This document shows positions 1-10,420 of a stretch of DNA of 15,515 nucleotides, piece after piece. The stretch's first letter is position 1, and every line of letters starts with the position of its first letter. Origin of the DNA: Gryganskiella cystojenkinii. Its lineage: Eukaryota; Mortierellomycota; Mortierellomycetes; Mortierellales; Mortierellaceae. The notes under the pieces were generated by a model. It was not told the DNA's origin. It saw only the letters and a program-made list of their open reading frames with translations, and searched no databases. A program made the translations under genes and the position numbers. Location: positions 1-15,515 of the forward strand of contig JAAAIG010000878.1 in NCBI GenBank assembly GCA_015852425.1, read 5' to 3'.

Positions 1-508
1 GAATGAACAGATCCCTCTCTTGTTTCTCATTGACATCCTTGACCAATACTTTTTAGTCCTTGATGGAATCTGCCAGACGTGATCACTCCAGCCAATCGCG
101 CCATGGGTCCGTTCGACTTCATCTGCTTCCTCATCAACTCTGGTGTCGCACCCTGCACACGCGGTAGCCCATTCCAAGCGAGCAAGATTAGTGATTGTCC
201 TAGTAATTGCAATGCGGCTTCATCTGTTTTGCTTCGCCGTGTACTGATTCGTTACCCTCTTGTATTTCAGCATACAATTCAAGGTAATGTGTCTGTCTGT
301 ATTTTTTACTTTAGTAGCAGGTGTTCCAACTTTATCTGTGTTTAATTTTCACGTCATTAACCATTTCCTTCCCCGTTTACCATCCTATTGTCGCTCTACT
401 CTCTCTCGAACTCACATCTTCTGTTTTGTTAACCATCGCTGCCTGTCGCTGCATGTCTCTTCCATTGTCTGTCCATTTCTCGCGCCAGGTAAAAGTTGCA
501 TTTACTCC
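1..508. other. No recognised gene at the window's left edge
   Basis: Short open frames exist on both strands but none resembles a known family. A pyrimidine-rich stretch ending in CAG at 270 and a GTAATG at 284 look like splice signals. They may belong to an upstream, possibly 5' untranslated, exon of the gene starting at 509. This is not strong enough to call an exon. Confidence 0.3.
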
Positions 509-1828
509 ATGCCCAAGCGCAAGACTGGTTTGACCGTTTGGACGCCAGGGGAACGGCGCTGGCTTCAGCGCGCTTTCCCAGCTAAGTCTCATATCGCTAT
601 CCTAAGACAGCTTTGGCAAACTTTCCCTGTTTCTTGTAAGTACATTGTTTTTTTTTGAATTTTATTACAGCTCAAGAGCAAATTCCTGACTAAATCTATC
701 TTTTGTATTAGAGCGATAAATATATTTGGGATTCGTCAGTCAAGTGTTGGACTATCTCAAAAGACAATCGAAATTTTCAACTCCCACCTTTGCCAACCAA
801 AAATCAACTTTTCCGACTCAGTTATCCTCTTGCTCTGCTCTCTTGAGCTAGAAATGTGAAAGAGGAAGATTGAACAAGTAGCACCAGAGGATGATGTACT
901 TGCGGTCGACATTGTCGACATGGTCCGATCCATGTAAGGAAACCGTGTAAATAACGTTGATATATCACGTATCCCGAATTCGCTTTTTCTTTTAGTTGAA
1001 CATTCCTTTCATCCCCTTTGGCTTGAAAAATGATCTCCCGCGAACCTACTACACGTTCAACTCGGATGATGGTGAGGATACATTTGTCCATAAGAGCCTT
1101 GATGCCATGATGTCCACTGTTTTCAGCACCTTTCACAAGATATGGGCAAACTTTTCCGCAGACGGGTCTGAAGTACGACGTATGGATGACGACAAAGAAG
1201 GTCTACGCCCCGATCTACAGATCTCAATCAACAAACAGACGGTATTATTCGTGGAGGTCAAACCGCCAACGTGCGCAACTCAGTCGACGTACATGGCTGA
1301 CAGGTGGAAATTAGCATATTTCGCGAAATACGAGCTTGATGCCACACTCCACAAACATATCAACCTTCCATTTATCGTCACGATCCAAGTTTTGGTATGA
1401 TATGTTGCACTTTCAAGTCGATCCAATTCGTAAAGTGCTATTCAGATCGGCTTGCATTAGTTTTTTTTCTTTTATTTTTTAGGCCATATGCTGGAAATCC
1501 ACACAGTCAGTCTTCAGGGTGGGATATATCACCTCCATGAACAATTCCATGTTTACGTGCCACGTGCTCAAGATGATGCTGGACCTATTCGTGGGTGCCT
1601 TCAGGCTCTGTACAGTGTGAAGGTAACTCATTGACAATGAAGATAAGCATATTAATCTCACGTAAGTACATGTTGTGCAGATGAACTCATTTAATTTTTT
1701 TTTACTGAACACAACAGAGCTGGCTCCAGGGTTTGCGCCTCCCACCAACCTATGAGCTTGCACAATCACGTCCTCGCCCAAGCGGGCTCGATGATATCAA
1801 GAAGACCCGAAACACGCCATCCAGCTAA
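509..1828 (+). pseudogene. PD-(D/E)XK nuclease-like gene, five exons, probably inactivated
   Basis: Proposed exons are 509-635, 714-934, 996-1395, 1483-1622 and 1718-1828, giving about 330 residues. The first exon (from ATG 509) is basic and tryptophan-rich, with WTPGERRWLQ and LRQLWQTFP, and resembles a helix-turn-helix or Myb-like segment. The third exon carries LRPDLQI, then about ten residues later LFVEVKPP. This Asp...Glu-x-Lys spacing is the PD-(D/E)XK nuclease active-site pattern. The fourth exon has MLEIHTVSLQGGIYHLHEQ, suiting the closing strands of such a fold. Introns 1 (636-713) and 4 (1623-1717) join in frame by GT-AG. Three defects are visible: an in-frame TGA at 857-859, and two introns (near 934-995 and 1395-1482) where GT-AG splicing leaves the reading frame one base short. 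The reading is therefore a decayed gene, or a gene with base-calling errors at both junctions. The nuclease assignment is inferred from the motif alone; its biological role is unknown. Confidence 0.6.
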
Positions 1829-2047
1829 AGAAGTTTTAATCCATTGACCACGGTTGAATTGTGAAGATTTAATTGATTCATTTTATGTTCATGCACAATC
1901 ATGACTTTGAATCTCTCCAAGCTTACGTACCGACACAATAAAATATCGCTATCGCTTGAACGTTCAGTTTCTTTGAAGAAATATACGATACCAAAATCAT
2001 GAAATTAGAAAAATCGCAAAGCAATGTTGAGGGATGAAATGATTATT

Positions 2048-2090
2048 TTATTGAATGTGAAGTAAGATTTCCGTAATGGCCACTGGAGAT
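2048..2090 (-). pseudogene. Possible scrap of an F-box N-terminus
   Basis: Read on the minus strand this gives NPSPVAITEILLHIQ and then a stop. The decayed F-box gene at 7610 (-) begins MPTPFTITEILLHIG, also followed by a stop, so eight consecutive residues (ITEILLHI) match and the DNA differs mainly at third positions. F-box domains in this kind of gene start with such a P-x-x-I/L-P/T-E-I-L segment. The match is short and could be chance. Confidence 0.25.
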
Positions 2091-2360
2091 GGGTTTAAAA
2101 TGGAGGGGAATGTGAAATTCGGAGCGGATGATGATGCTGTTGACATGGCTGATGTGGACCGAGGGTGGCGGGTCGATGAGATGCTGGTGGGAATGGTCAT
2201 GGTGATGGAAATGGCGGCAGAGGGTAAGTAGTGCAACTGAAGGTGGACAGAAAATATATTTTTCAGCCAAACAAACAGGGAGACAAGCAGACAGGGAGGG
2301 AGTCCTTTTTTTTTGGTTCGTTACAACGCACTGAATCTTTCCATTGGTTGAAATAAGCTC

Positions 2361-2383
2361 AAACACACACACAGACACACACG
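2361..2383. repeat. CA-rich microsatellite
   Basis: A short run of CA dinucleotides, interrupted by G, lies in the 3' flank of the F-box gene. Confidence 0.6.
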
Positions 2384-2508
2384 GACAGTGAATGGGACGG
2401 GAACTGTTGGTGCAGAGAATGTTCCCAACTCCATCCACTAGAGTCAAGTACAACTTCTTGTTCATCAGTGAAAGTAAGAACGAGCTTTCTTCCTTGGATA
2501 TCCAGCGC

Positions 2509-4304
2509 TCAGTCAAACGATGAGCCAATACCGCGAGGGTGATCGGCTTTCCATTGTTTGACCTTCTCCAATTCCTTCTCTGCCTCCCTGTCTGCCCACT
2601 CTCTGGACTCGGTGAGACCCTTGATCGTCTTCATCTTTGACCAATGCTCGTGAATCCAGTCCAGCTCTTTGCAACCAATCCGGTGTGCGCAATTCCGCAC
2701 ATCAAGGACTTCCATCTCTTTCATGTCGTGCAGCATGTCTAGGCCGGATTCTAACGACAGAGCTGGACACTCGGTATGCATCTTGTCCAGGCCCGGTGTT
2801 CGTTGGTCGTTTCTCCACTCAAAACCAGCTCTTTCAGTTTCGTCAGTCTGCTCAGTTGAGAGTAAACTCTCTTGTGGGCACCTTTCTCGACTTCGGTCAT
2901 TGCTGGCTTGGGGTTGACGCCGACGTCCAGTCGGGCTTTATCACTTACCTGGATTACCACCGCAAGACGCTGGAGTGTCTGCTCACAGGCCCAGGGCCTC
3001 ATGTCGTCGTTGTTAAAGCCTTCGGGATCATACAGGTGCCACCAAGAGAGCGGGCGGTCCACCACTTTATCGTACGACCGTGACAAGGACATGATCTTAA
3101 ACGCCCTAAGGTTGATCGCTCGTTGCATGAACTCTTGAACGTCATAACCCCAGACCCAGGACACACCGTCGAGCGTAAGCTCTTCGATTGAGGCTGCGAC
3201 GTTCAACATAGCGTCGCGAGCGAACAAGCTACAAGAGGTACTTGGGGCCCTGATGTTGATCTTGATCAACTGGCCTGGGTTGATCAAGAAGATGTTCTGC
3301 AGCATATCATTGCAGACATCGTCGTCATCATCAACCTCCCAGACGAGCTCTTTCAGCGCCTTCAGGGTCTGGCCAATATGCTGAAGAGCATTGCACGAAT
3401 CCCAGATCACCTCACCATTAATCCTAGGAGTATATCGGATGTCTCTGCGCACTCTGAGAGAAACCAGAGTAGGACATCTGGTCACGAACTCCATCAAGGA
3501 GGCCTCAGACCCGGTGAAGTTCAACACCTCAAGACGTCGCAGGTGAGAAAGGTGGGAGGCGACCTGCTTCCAAGATTTTTCATACTGTATCTGGCCCATC
3601 TTTTGATACTTGATCGATAGGAACTCGAGATTCTCCGACTGGATAAGGGAGAGGATATTCGTCGTTGCTATTGCAGAAGTGGCGTCTTGCTGGTCTCGTT
3701 CAACCATATGCTCAAAGTCACCGGTGAGCGATAACTCCATCATACTCTTGTTCTTGTTCATCAACCCCAAGACAATATCCGATGGCGACAGGTAGGGGAC
3801 GGTGGCGGTTGTGAAGGTGACCGGGGACAGTGCTTCAGCATAGGCGAGAACATCAGTTTCTGTATCACCGGAAGGAGTAACATGGAACAGTAGCTCAAGG
3901 GCCTGAAGTTGTTGGCAGTCGGCCGCAAGAAGAAGGCTGCCAAAAGCGAGACCGAACGCCGCCCGGAATGTCTTTATAAAAAAGCAGTTGTCGAGGAAGG
4001 TTGCTGTCTCGATTGTATGTTGAAACAGGGCACAGTGCTTCTCACCAAGGACAACGATACGCCTCCAGAGAACCGGGCTCCAGATGGGTACCCACCTCCT
4101 TGACACGCAGACGCATCGAGATGTCTCGGCCTGGCTGAGATATTGAGCAATCATGAACGCCAACTCTGGAGGCAACTGCCATCTAGATACGGTCATGATA
4201 TTCTGTGAGGATGGTGAGGGTAGGGATGGGGAGAGTGGTGAATGTGGGGAGGGTAGAGATAATGTCGAAGGCTCTGCGTATTGTTCTTTCTCGTTGTTGT
4301 TCAT
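2509..4304 (-). CDS. F-box/leucine-rich-repeat protein with one frame change
   Basis: Starts at ATG 4304 and runs open for 517 codons to a stop at 2751; the natural C-terminus continues in another frame to 2509. A Ser/Pro-rich leader of about 40 residues precedes an F-box at about residues 43-82 (LPPELAFMIAQYL ... CVCVSRRW ... LWRRIVV). Irregular leucine-rich repeats follow, for example LSHLRRLEVLNF, LKALKELVWEV and LSRLTKLKELVLSG, with an acidic DDDDD stretch. The second frame supplies LSLESGLDMLHDMKEMEVLD and CKELDWIHEHW, which read as the last repeats. F-box proteins bind Skp1 through the F-box and use the repeats to pick targets for SCF ubiquitin ligases. The change of frame lies near 2770-2800; a 44-base GT...AG segment there could be a very short intron, but an indel is simpler. 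A second ATG (residue 37) lies just before the F-box. Family call sure, target unknown. Confidence 0.85.
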
Positions 4305-4600
4305 TGTGTGGATTGGATGGGGAGAATACTATGTGGGACTGAAAAAAGAGAGAAAGAGATGCAGAAGAATAAGAGAAAGAAAAATGAGGAAGAAGAGGAT
4401 GATGAAGATATCAGTAGTTGAACCAAAGCACCTTATGACCTCGAATGCCGGCGAAGGTCATCGATCTTTTTTGCATGATTGTGGTGGCGACCAGGACTTC
4501 GCAAGGAAGTGGATGGGCCGATGATACCATTCCCTTTTCTTGTCGCGCAGTTCAGATTTCATTATTCCTTTTTCGTATTTGATCTATCCTTTTGCGAGAG
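4305..4600 (-). promoter_or_regulatory. Probable 5' leader and promoter of the F-box gene
   Basis: Upstream of ATG 4304 the minus strand is strongly pyrimidine-rich (seen on the plus strand as a GA-rich stretch around 4340-4410), a common look for fungal leaders. No TATA box is clear. Confidence 0.35.
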
Positions 4601-6065
4601 TATCATCTGACCTCTTTTTTATATGTCCGACTCTTTGACCCCGCGCATCCCCTCCTCTCGCTTTTTTTTTCATTCTCTCGTTCCTGCTTCTTCCGTTCAC
4701 TACTTCACACTTACAATTTCACTCTCACCATCCACCTTAACAGCCAATACTCTCTTCCTTACAGGACTCCACGACGACTTGAGAGCGGTTTGTAGGCGTG
4801 TTCTATTTTCATTCATACGTTTTATTTTCGGTTACTTCTTTTCTTTTTTTCTCGCTGTTGTTCTCGCTATTGATATCGCTATCGCTCGCGCTTCGTTCAT
4901 ATTTTTATTCTTTTTCGTTGAGGGAGATAGAGAGAGAGAGCGAGGGGGGGGGGGGTTCTCAAGTCGTCGGCCCTCTTGTCGGTCACTGCGTCTACTTGTT
5001 CGTAACCGCACAGTTACACACTCTCGCTCCTCCCCATCATATCTGGACAACCTTCATCGAATGACGCCTTGGCCTGTCGACGTACAATTTCGGTAGGAAA
5101 GATGGACGGTGTTGGAAGCTTCGAGACGCAGTCGTCGACCTGAGGGTCAGGAAAACCAGGTAACTGACAAAAAGGTAACGGGTGGTGGGGTGCTATGGCC
5201 TGCCGCCTGCTCGTTGGCGCACCCTGCACTACTCTTCTTTTCATCGGCAGGTGAAAGAGGGGTTGACTGAGAGCAGGCCCATGAGGTGATAGAGGAATAA
5301 AATAACCCCGCATGATCATTACAATGTAAATGGCTCAAAAGAGTTCCGGATGTCGGATATGAGCTCACTTGAAGATCCCTCGGGTCTTTTTCAAACACTT
5401 TTTTTCAAGGGTCATCGTGTGAATGCCATGTCGGAGATAAAAAAAGTATTCTTTAATATCCTTTGTCATTGAATCGTTAACTCGGTCGAGAGGGCTCGAG
5501 CGTTCTTTTTTGTTGATTGGGAGTTATCTGTTTGTTCGTACCCTGCCGAGGACATGTGGACAGAGACCTTTTCCTTCTTCGAGAGTCATGGCAGCCGAGG
5601 CATTTCTTCAAGTCAACGCGTAGTGTACTTTTACAAAGGTCTATCAGACGTCCGTTATGTTCGGGGTACCTTCGAACCAACCAGACCTCCGGAAGTTTGA
5701 TGGGTTTTGTATGATCAGTTGAAGAACATAGATTTTAAATGATGGAATGATCTTATTACAAAAACTAAAACATCATATCAGCTCATCAACGAAGATATTT
5801 ATTGGACACCTACGAGCTAGAGCAATTTTACCCGCAATCTTTTTATGTTAAGCAAATATTGAGATTCAAAAGGTAGCCAACAATTACACAGGGGGTTTTT
5901 TTTCCTCAATCGAAATCTGCATGCTGTCGCGGTCTATCCTTTCGTTAAACGACAGAGCGACAATAGTAAATGCTTTTCCTGAATGCCTCGAGCTTCGCTC
6001 GTCATACGGATCTAAGACAACTTTTCGCTCTTCATCGCCCAATGAGTCTCGTGTTTATTTCAGTC
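4601..6065. other. Long gene-poor stretch, low complexity in part
   Basis: The first 300 bases are T- and CT-rich on the plus strand and resemble a promoter or leader, but no convincing coding region follows. On the minus strand, 5141 down to about 5014 is open and is preceded by a CTGAC...CAG acceptor-like sequence, so it could be an isolated exon (VDDCVSKLPTPSIFP). I recognise nothing in it. The rest shows only short frames with no family resemblance. Confidence 0.35.
4928..4955 (+). repeat. GA run followed by twelve G
   Basis: An AG dinucleotide run ends in an uninterrupted tract of twelve G (4944-4955), prone to length change and sequencing error. Confidence 0.8.
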
Positions 6066-7610
6066 TCAGTTCTTGCAAGCCTTGCACCTCATGACATGTT
6101 CCGGTGCCTCAAGTGCTTCAATCGTCGAAGGGCCTTCAATCGCTCCAGATCTCTCGCCAGCATGAAAGAATAGACCGCACAGCATTTGGAGTCGACGTCG
6201 TACGGGTTGGGCCATACCGCCATTGGTAGGGGAATCGTCGCGATCAATTTCTTCCTCTTCCACGTCCATCCATTGGACTGATTTTTCATGCTTGGGTCGC
6301 ATCCGCCGTCTGTTCAACTCTTCCAGTCTCGTTAGATGAGAAAGCTGGTGCAAAAAAATATCTCGACCGCGACCACTGCGATCTTGTGTCCATCGTACGG
6401 AACCAAGGGACAACTGCTTGAGACCCAAGGCTGATGTCTATCGTGACAAGCGACAAGACCTTCCGATATGAAGACCTCGAGACTTGTGATCGAACAGAGA
6501 ATAAGCTGATACACCGATCCGTCCTGCTGATAACAACCAAAAAGATTCAGCACTGTGATAGTTGACAAGTACCGGGAAAAGTTTTCCAGGACGAGTCTCC
6601 AAGTGACTCATCGAAGCTAGCGTAGCTCATATTCAATCTCTTGAGGGACGACTGAAGAGCGTCAAGGACAATTACAAGTCCTCGTTCTGAAAGTTAGAGA
6701 TCAATAGACTCCGAGAAGTCAGTCGCGGAGGACGTCCGTGACTGAACTGACCGGCTTGAATCGCACGCGCCGACTGAGCTATGGGTCCCTCTGAATACAG
6801 GATGACTGTTTGCTGATTATTTCGTCGAAAACCTCATTGAGGCAACCATTCCAGTCGGACCAGGTTAGGGCTCTTGAGGATCTGGAGGGGTTGAAACCGA
6901 ATCTCATCTAGGACAATAGTCAAACCTGCGATCATGGTTAGTTCCTGAAGTGTTGTTGGTGCGGCTTGTTCCATCTGCTGGAGAACCACATGAAGACTGT
7001 TGGGGCTTTATAGGCCCTACCGCACAGTATAAAATTGTCCATGGTTAGAGACGTCAGTCTGGACTAGAGACTGTCGTATGCGTTCATTAAGAGACACGGT
7101 TTCTCTTCTGGGAAACACCAGTTATTGATCGTGATACGTGTCAAACAAGGGAACCCTTTGGAAAGATTTGTAACAGTGCGATTGTCCGGACAGAGGAAAG
7201 CGTCATACCCTTGATCGTGGTGTGGTCTCGTTCCACGAGGGCTGAGTCCTGGAGGCCCTTGTTCCATTCTGTATCGATCTCAAGAACAGAGAGGTTTGGA
7301 AAGTGAAAGGATTGTCATAGTCGTCTTGCTCCGAATCATAGAATTTGTTGGTGTGGGCAGCACAGATCTCGAGGGTGTGGACTAGTGAGGCATGTTGACG
7401 AAGACTTGGGAGGGAGGGAACAGAACCGATAGGGTGTGTTCCTATAGCGTTGTGGCATGGGTCGTGGTAGAGATAATAGATTCTTCGCCAGAGGAGAGGG
7501 TACAAGGCTGCACGCCATTCCTTTGAGACATGGGAGCGTGCTTGAGGGAATGGGTGTTGGATTCAACCGATGTGGAGTAGGATTTCTGTGATGGTGAATG
7601 GAGTCGGCAT
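6066..7610 (-). pseudogene. Decayed F-box/leucine-rich-repeat gene
   Basis: Reads from ATG 7610 as MPTPFTITEILLHIG, then a TGA at 7563-7565. The same frame continues with SKEWRAALYPLLWRRIYYLY, the second half of an F-box, and LVHTLEICAAHTNKFY, until a stop at 7203. Later pieces sit in changing frames: LSKGFPCLTRITINNW (about 7120-7170), TTLQELTMIAGLTIVLDEI and SPNLVRLEWLPQ (about 6850-6970), GSVYQLILCSITSLEVFISE (about 6460-6520), FLHQLSHLTRLEELN (about 6310-6360), and ARDLERLKALRRLKHL near the end. The order matches a complete F-box/LRR protein of about 500 residues, broken by at least two stops and several frame changes. It lies in the same orientation as the F-box gene at 2509-4304, so both may descend from family expansion. 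No function is expected from the intact protein; transcription cannot be judged. Confidence 0.8.
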
Positions 7611-7962
7611 GTTGAGGAATGGGACTGACAAATGTATCAACAGGGTTAATGTAAAGCGGCAGATAACAGGAAAAAAAAACGAGGGTTGAAGACGTGAGGA
7701 ACAGAAGCCCAAGGTCGAGGCGCCATGCCCACTCGAGGTTTTGAGTCGTGTCACGTGGTCCAAACGAAACCAGTGCATTTTGCATCTTTTCTTTTCGATT
7801 TTCACCATTGGAATTTGACCTGACCTTTCCTTTTTCACATCGTCAGAGAGAACCCACTTGAGCTCTAACAAGGGTAGGGACAAGGACAAGGACAAGGACA
7901 AGGAAAAGGAAATCATCGTAACTCAGCCTTCGAAATAATCAGCATCAAGGACGACAACAACC
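7611..7962. other. Flank of the decayed F-box gene, with a CACGTG site
   Basis: This stretch lies upstream of the F-box pseudogene (-) and of the unnamed remnant (+). It holds a palindromic CACGTG at 7752-7757, the core site of many bHLH factors, and the six-base tandem repeat listed next. Both are seen in sequence; use as a promoter is inferred. Confidence 0.35.
7878..7903 (+). repeat. Six-base tandem repeat, unit GGACAA, four copies
   Basis: Four perfect GGACAA units plus GG. On the minus strand it reads as a pyrimidine run just upstream of the F-box pseudogene. A related but less regular run occurs at the window's right end (15461-15495). Confidence 0.9.
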
Positions 7963-8950
7963 ATGGCAACCAACCAACCAACTTGTTCGTCGCATGCACA
8001 CATACATTCTTCTGGAACATCTCTTCTTGGTCACCAGCACCTCACCCAATTATACAACCACGCCATGAAAGCGCGTCAGGGCCTCAAAGGGCATGGCCTG
8101 AGTCCTGGAAACGTCTTCCCTGGCATAAAGTCCACTTCATCAAAGCCATTCAACACAGCGGATTGAACCAACTCATTCGCCCAATCAGCTGTCTAACACA
8201 ATCACCGCCACCTTCAACACTCTTCCCCCACGAAGGAACTTGTTGAGATCATTTTTTTTTCTGTAGGAACTCAGGGTCCGAGGAGCATGACCATTATTAC
8301 TGGGTCCTTCCCCTAACCGACGGTGTCAACCACCCTTCCGCAACCAACGACTTCAACAGGCTGAATTCGATCGACAAAACAAGCCTGTGCTGAGTCGCAT
8401 TGTGATATCGATGCCGACTCATCCATGTCCATCCATGATCAGCGTCTTTGAGGCTTTACCACACCAGCATCAATTCGAACATCTTTTTTTTTAGGACTGC
8501 GATGGAACTCTAAAAAAGCCAAAAATATTTGTCTGAGACGACAGCCGCCTCTTCCCATACTTGAGCCAATGGCCCAGATCCGGAGTCTAATGCGATCACT
8601 GTCATTCTCTTGGGTCGATCCTCGAGTCGAGGGTACTGTACAGTTGAGAAAAACATTGGTGCCAGTCAAAGTAAACAGCAATGGTGGTACGCACCGTCGA
8701 TGCAAATCACGAGGCTATGCTCGCAAGTTCAAGAGTTTAATGGAAATTCTTTATTTCATCTCTCGCGTAGATGTCCATCGAGATACGACAGCTCAGACTG
8801 GAGCGCAAACGATCACAAAGACCACTCAACAGATGCTTTGGGAAAGAAGAAGAACATATAGGACCTATACTCGGTTAGGCTCCTTGGTCGGTAAAGGATC
8901 TTTCGACTCAGGCAAAGGATATTCAGCGATGCGTATCAGAAGTATTTAAA
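7963..8950 (+). pseudogene. Unrecognised decayed or multi-exon gene
   Basis: ATG 7963 sits in a good context (ACAACAACCATGG) and opens 67 codons ending at a stop at 8164. Further protein-like stretches follow in other frames: TITATFNTLPP and PTKELVEI (about 8200-8250), EEHDHYYWVLPLTDGVNHPS (about 8280-8340), then DRQNKPVLSRIVISMPTHP and ISVFEALPHQHQFEHL (about 8370-8485), and an open frame around ATG 8569 that runs to 8949. Two long T tracts ending in TAG (8252-8266 and 8484-8494) look like splice acceptors, so part of the frame changing may be real introns. No matching donors are convincing and an in-frame TGA ends the second stretch. I do not recognise the family. It may be a real spliced gene whose model I cannot resolve, or a remnant. 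Confidence 0.35.
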
Positions 8951-10222
8951 TCGTCAGGAGCGAGAGTGCAGAGATTCCACCGACTCCTCGGTCGGTTCTT
9001 GCGCGAGTCCATGACGATTTTCCTGGAATTCAATAAGGTACCTGTAGACATGTTCGAAGGATGAGCATAAATGGAGGCGTCGGATAATTGTGACGACCAG
9101 CAAGATGGATGGGTTTGAGCTCGAGTTAGTTGTTAGTCTACGCGAGACCCTGGACGGAAGAGATTGAGGTTCTGCTGGAACCGAAAAGGTAGGCTGGAAC
9201 CAAGACGTTAGACCGATATCGACTGGAATGCCAAGAAAGAGGAAAATGAACGGCGGATAGAGAATCGCCACCAAGAAGAACAAGCAGGAACTTTTAAGGA
9301 AGAAAGGTCATATTGCTTTCAAATGCGTAATGAGGATATAGACTCCTTGAACTGCATCGAGGATAATAAAAAAAAGTAACGAAAAGGAAAGGTTTTACTG
9401 TGCAATTGAGAAATTGACAAAGGTCGCAGCATAGTTCAAGCAAAGTTCACACAACACAAAAAAAGCCGGCGCAGAGCCAATTACGAGAAAAGAGCTCCAT
9501 TATTTGAAGTCAGGTCAACCCTCATTCTCCTTCCTATTCTGTTCCCTATATGAACCCTCCGTCTGAACCTGAAAATTAGTTATTTGCGCTGCACAATGAC
9601 CGCATTTTGTCCTCTCACAAAAAAAACGAATTGCAAAATGCACGCCGTGCCACGTTTCCCCAAGCTCCAAACCGAGATCACGTCGCAAAAATGTGGCTGA
9701 TCACAGGCACAAGCAAAGGGGGACGGGTGTACAATCATCATCTTATTTGCAATAGCCTTCTTTCTACAGCCTACATTTTCCTTCTTTTTCTTTTTGGTCA
9801 CTCCTCTCCTGCCGTTGCCGAGAATTTGCTCTCGTTCTTTTTCTAATCAAAATTTTTCTCTGTGCGACCCCAAATCGGACCACATCTTTCATGCGCAGGC
9901 TCTATTTTTGGCTAGTCCCGCTTGCTGCCTGGACTTTTTTGTTACAGTCCGTGCTTCCGCAGATACCACAAACAAAACCAAATCTTTTTCTGGCAAAGAG
10001 TCAAAAGGAACTTGAACGATCGAATTGCGAATTGGACGAGGAGCTTAAAACGGCTGTAGCATAATACAGCCACGTCAACCAAGCAAGAAATCCCGAAGAA
10101 ACGTCAAAATGCCAAGGACTCATCGTCGGTACAGACGGTAGGGTGTCAAGTTAAGGTAAATGAATGAGAGGATGAAGCAGCGACGGATCAGGGGCTGTGT
10201 CGATAACTTGTCGAATTCCCGG
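8951..10222. other. Intergenic region upstream of the RTA1-like gene
   Basis: No recognisable gene. A 109-codon open frame at 8954-9283 (-) resembles nothing I know. The segment from about 9760 to 9930 is T- and C-rich with a TTTTTCTTTTT tract. The last few hundred bases probably carry the promoter of the RTA1-like gene. Confidence 0.4.
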
Positions 10223-10230
10223 TATATAAA
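10223..10230 (+). promoter_or_regulatory. TATA box of the RTA1-like gene
   Basis: TATATAAA lies 191 bases upstream of the chosen ATG (10421). This position implies a leader of roughly 160 bases and argues against the upstream in-frame ATG at 10160, which would precede the TATA box. Confidence 0.6.
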
Positions 10231-10420
10231 GTGTATCGAGAACCCCAGATTTCTTGAAAAGCATCCCACCACCACTTCTCACTTCTCTCAGCGGTCATCT
10301 TCTCCAAGAGTTCTCCGTTGCTTCATCATCGGTAACAAACGCAAACAAAAACAAAAAAAAGACCTCAGTCTTCGAACCTCGTCTCTATCTCCTCTCCTAA
10401 GCAGAATCAGAAAGCACGCT

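Larger units (their letters stand above)
1829..2508. other. Intergenic region between convergent genes
   Basis: This is the shared 3' flank of the nuclease-like gene (+) and the F-box gene (-). It contains an AATAAA at about 1938, a short CA-rich run near 2361-2383, and a possible F-box scrap at 2048-2090 listed separately. I see no other gene. Confidence 0.5.

Noticed and set aside
2043..2528. 161-codon minus-strand open frame
   Set aside because: It overlaps the F-box gene's end in another frame, and its composition reflects CA and GT repeats rather than protein.
4592..5096. Several plus-strand open frames rich in Phe, Ser and Leu
   Set aside because: They come from T-rich and CT-rich leader-like DNA across the G tract and show no conserved motif.
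7878..7903. CRISPR-like array or tandem regulatory sites
   Set aside because: The unit is only six bases with no spacers; it is a simple microsatellite.
9607..10015. Short plus-strand open frames upstream of the RTA1-like gene
   Set aside because: They lie in T-rich promoter-like sequence, have poor start contexts, and match no family.
10160..10420. Upstream in-frame extension of the RTA1-like gene from ATG 10160
   Set aside because: It precedes the TATA box at 10223, is low in coding character, and would add 87 residues not expected in this family.
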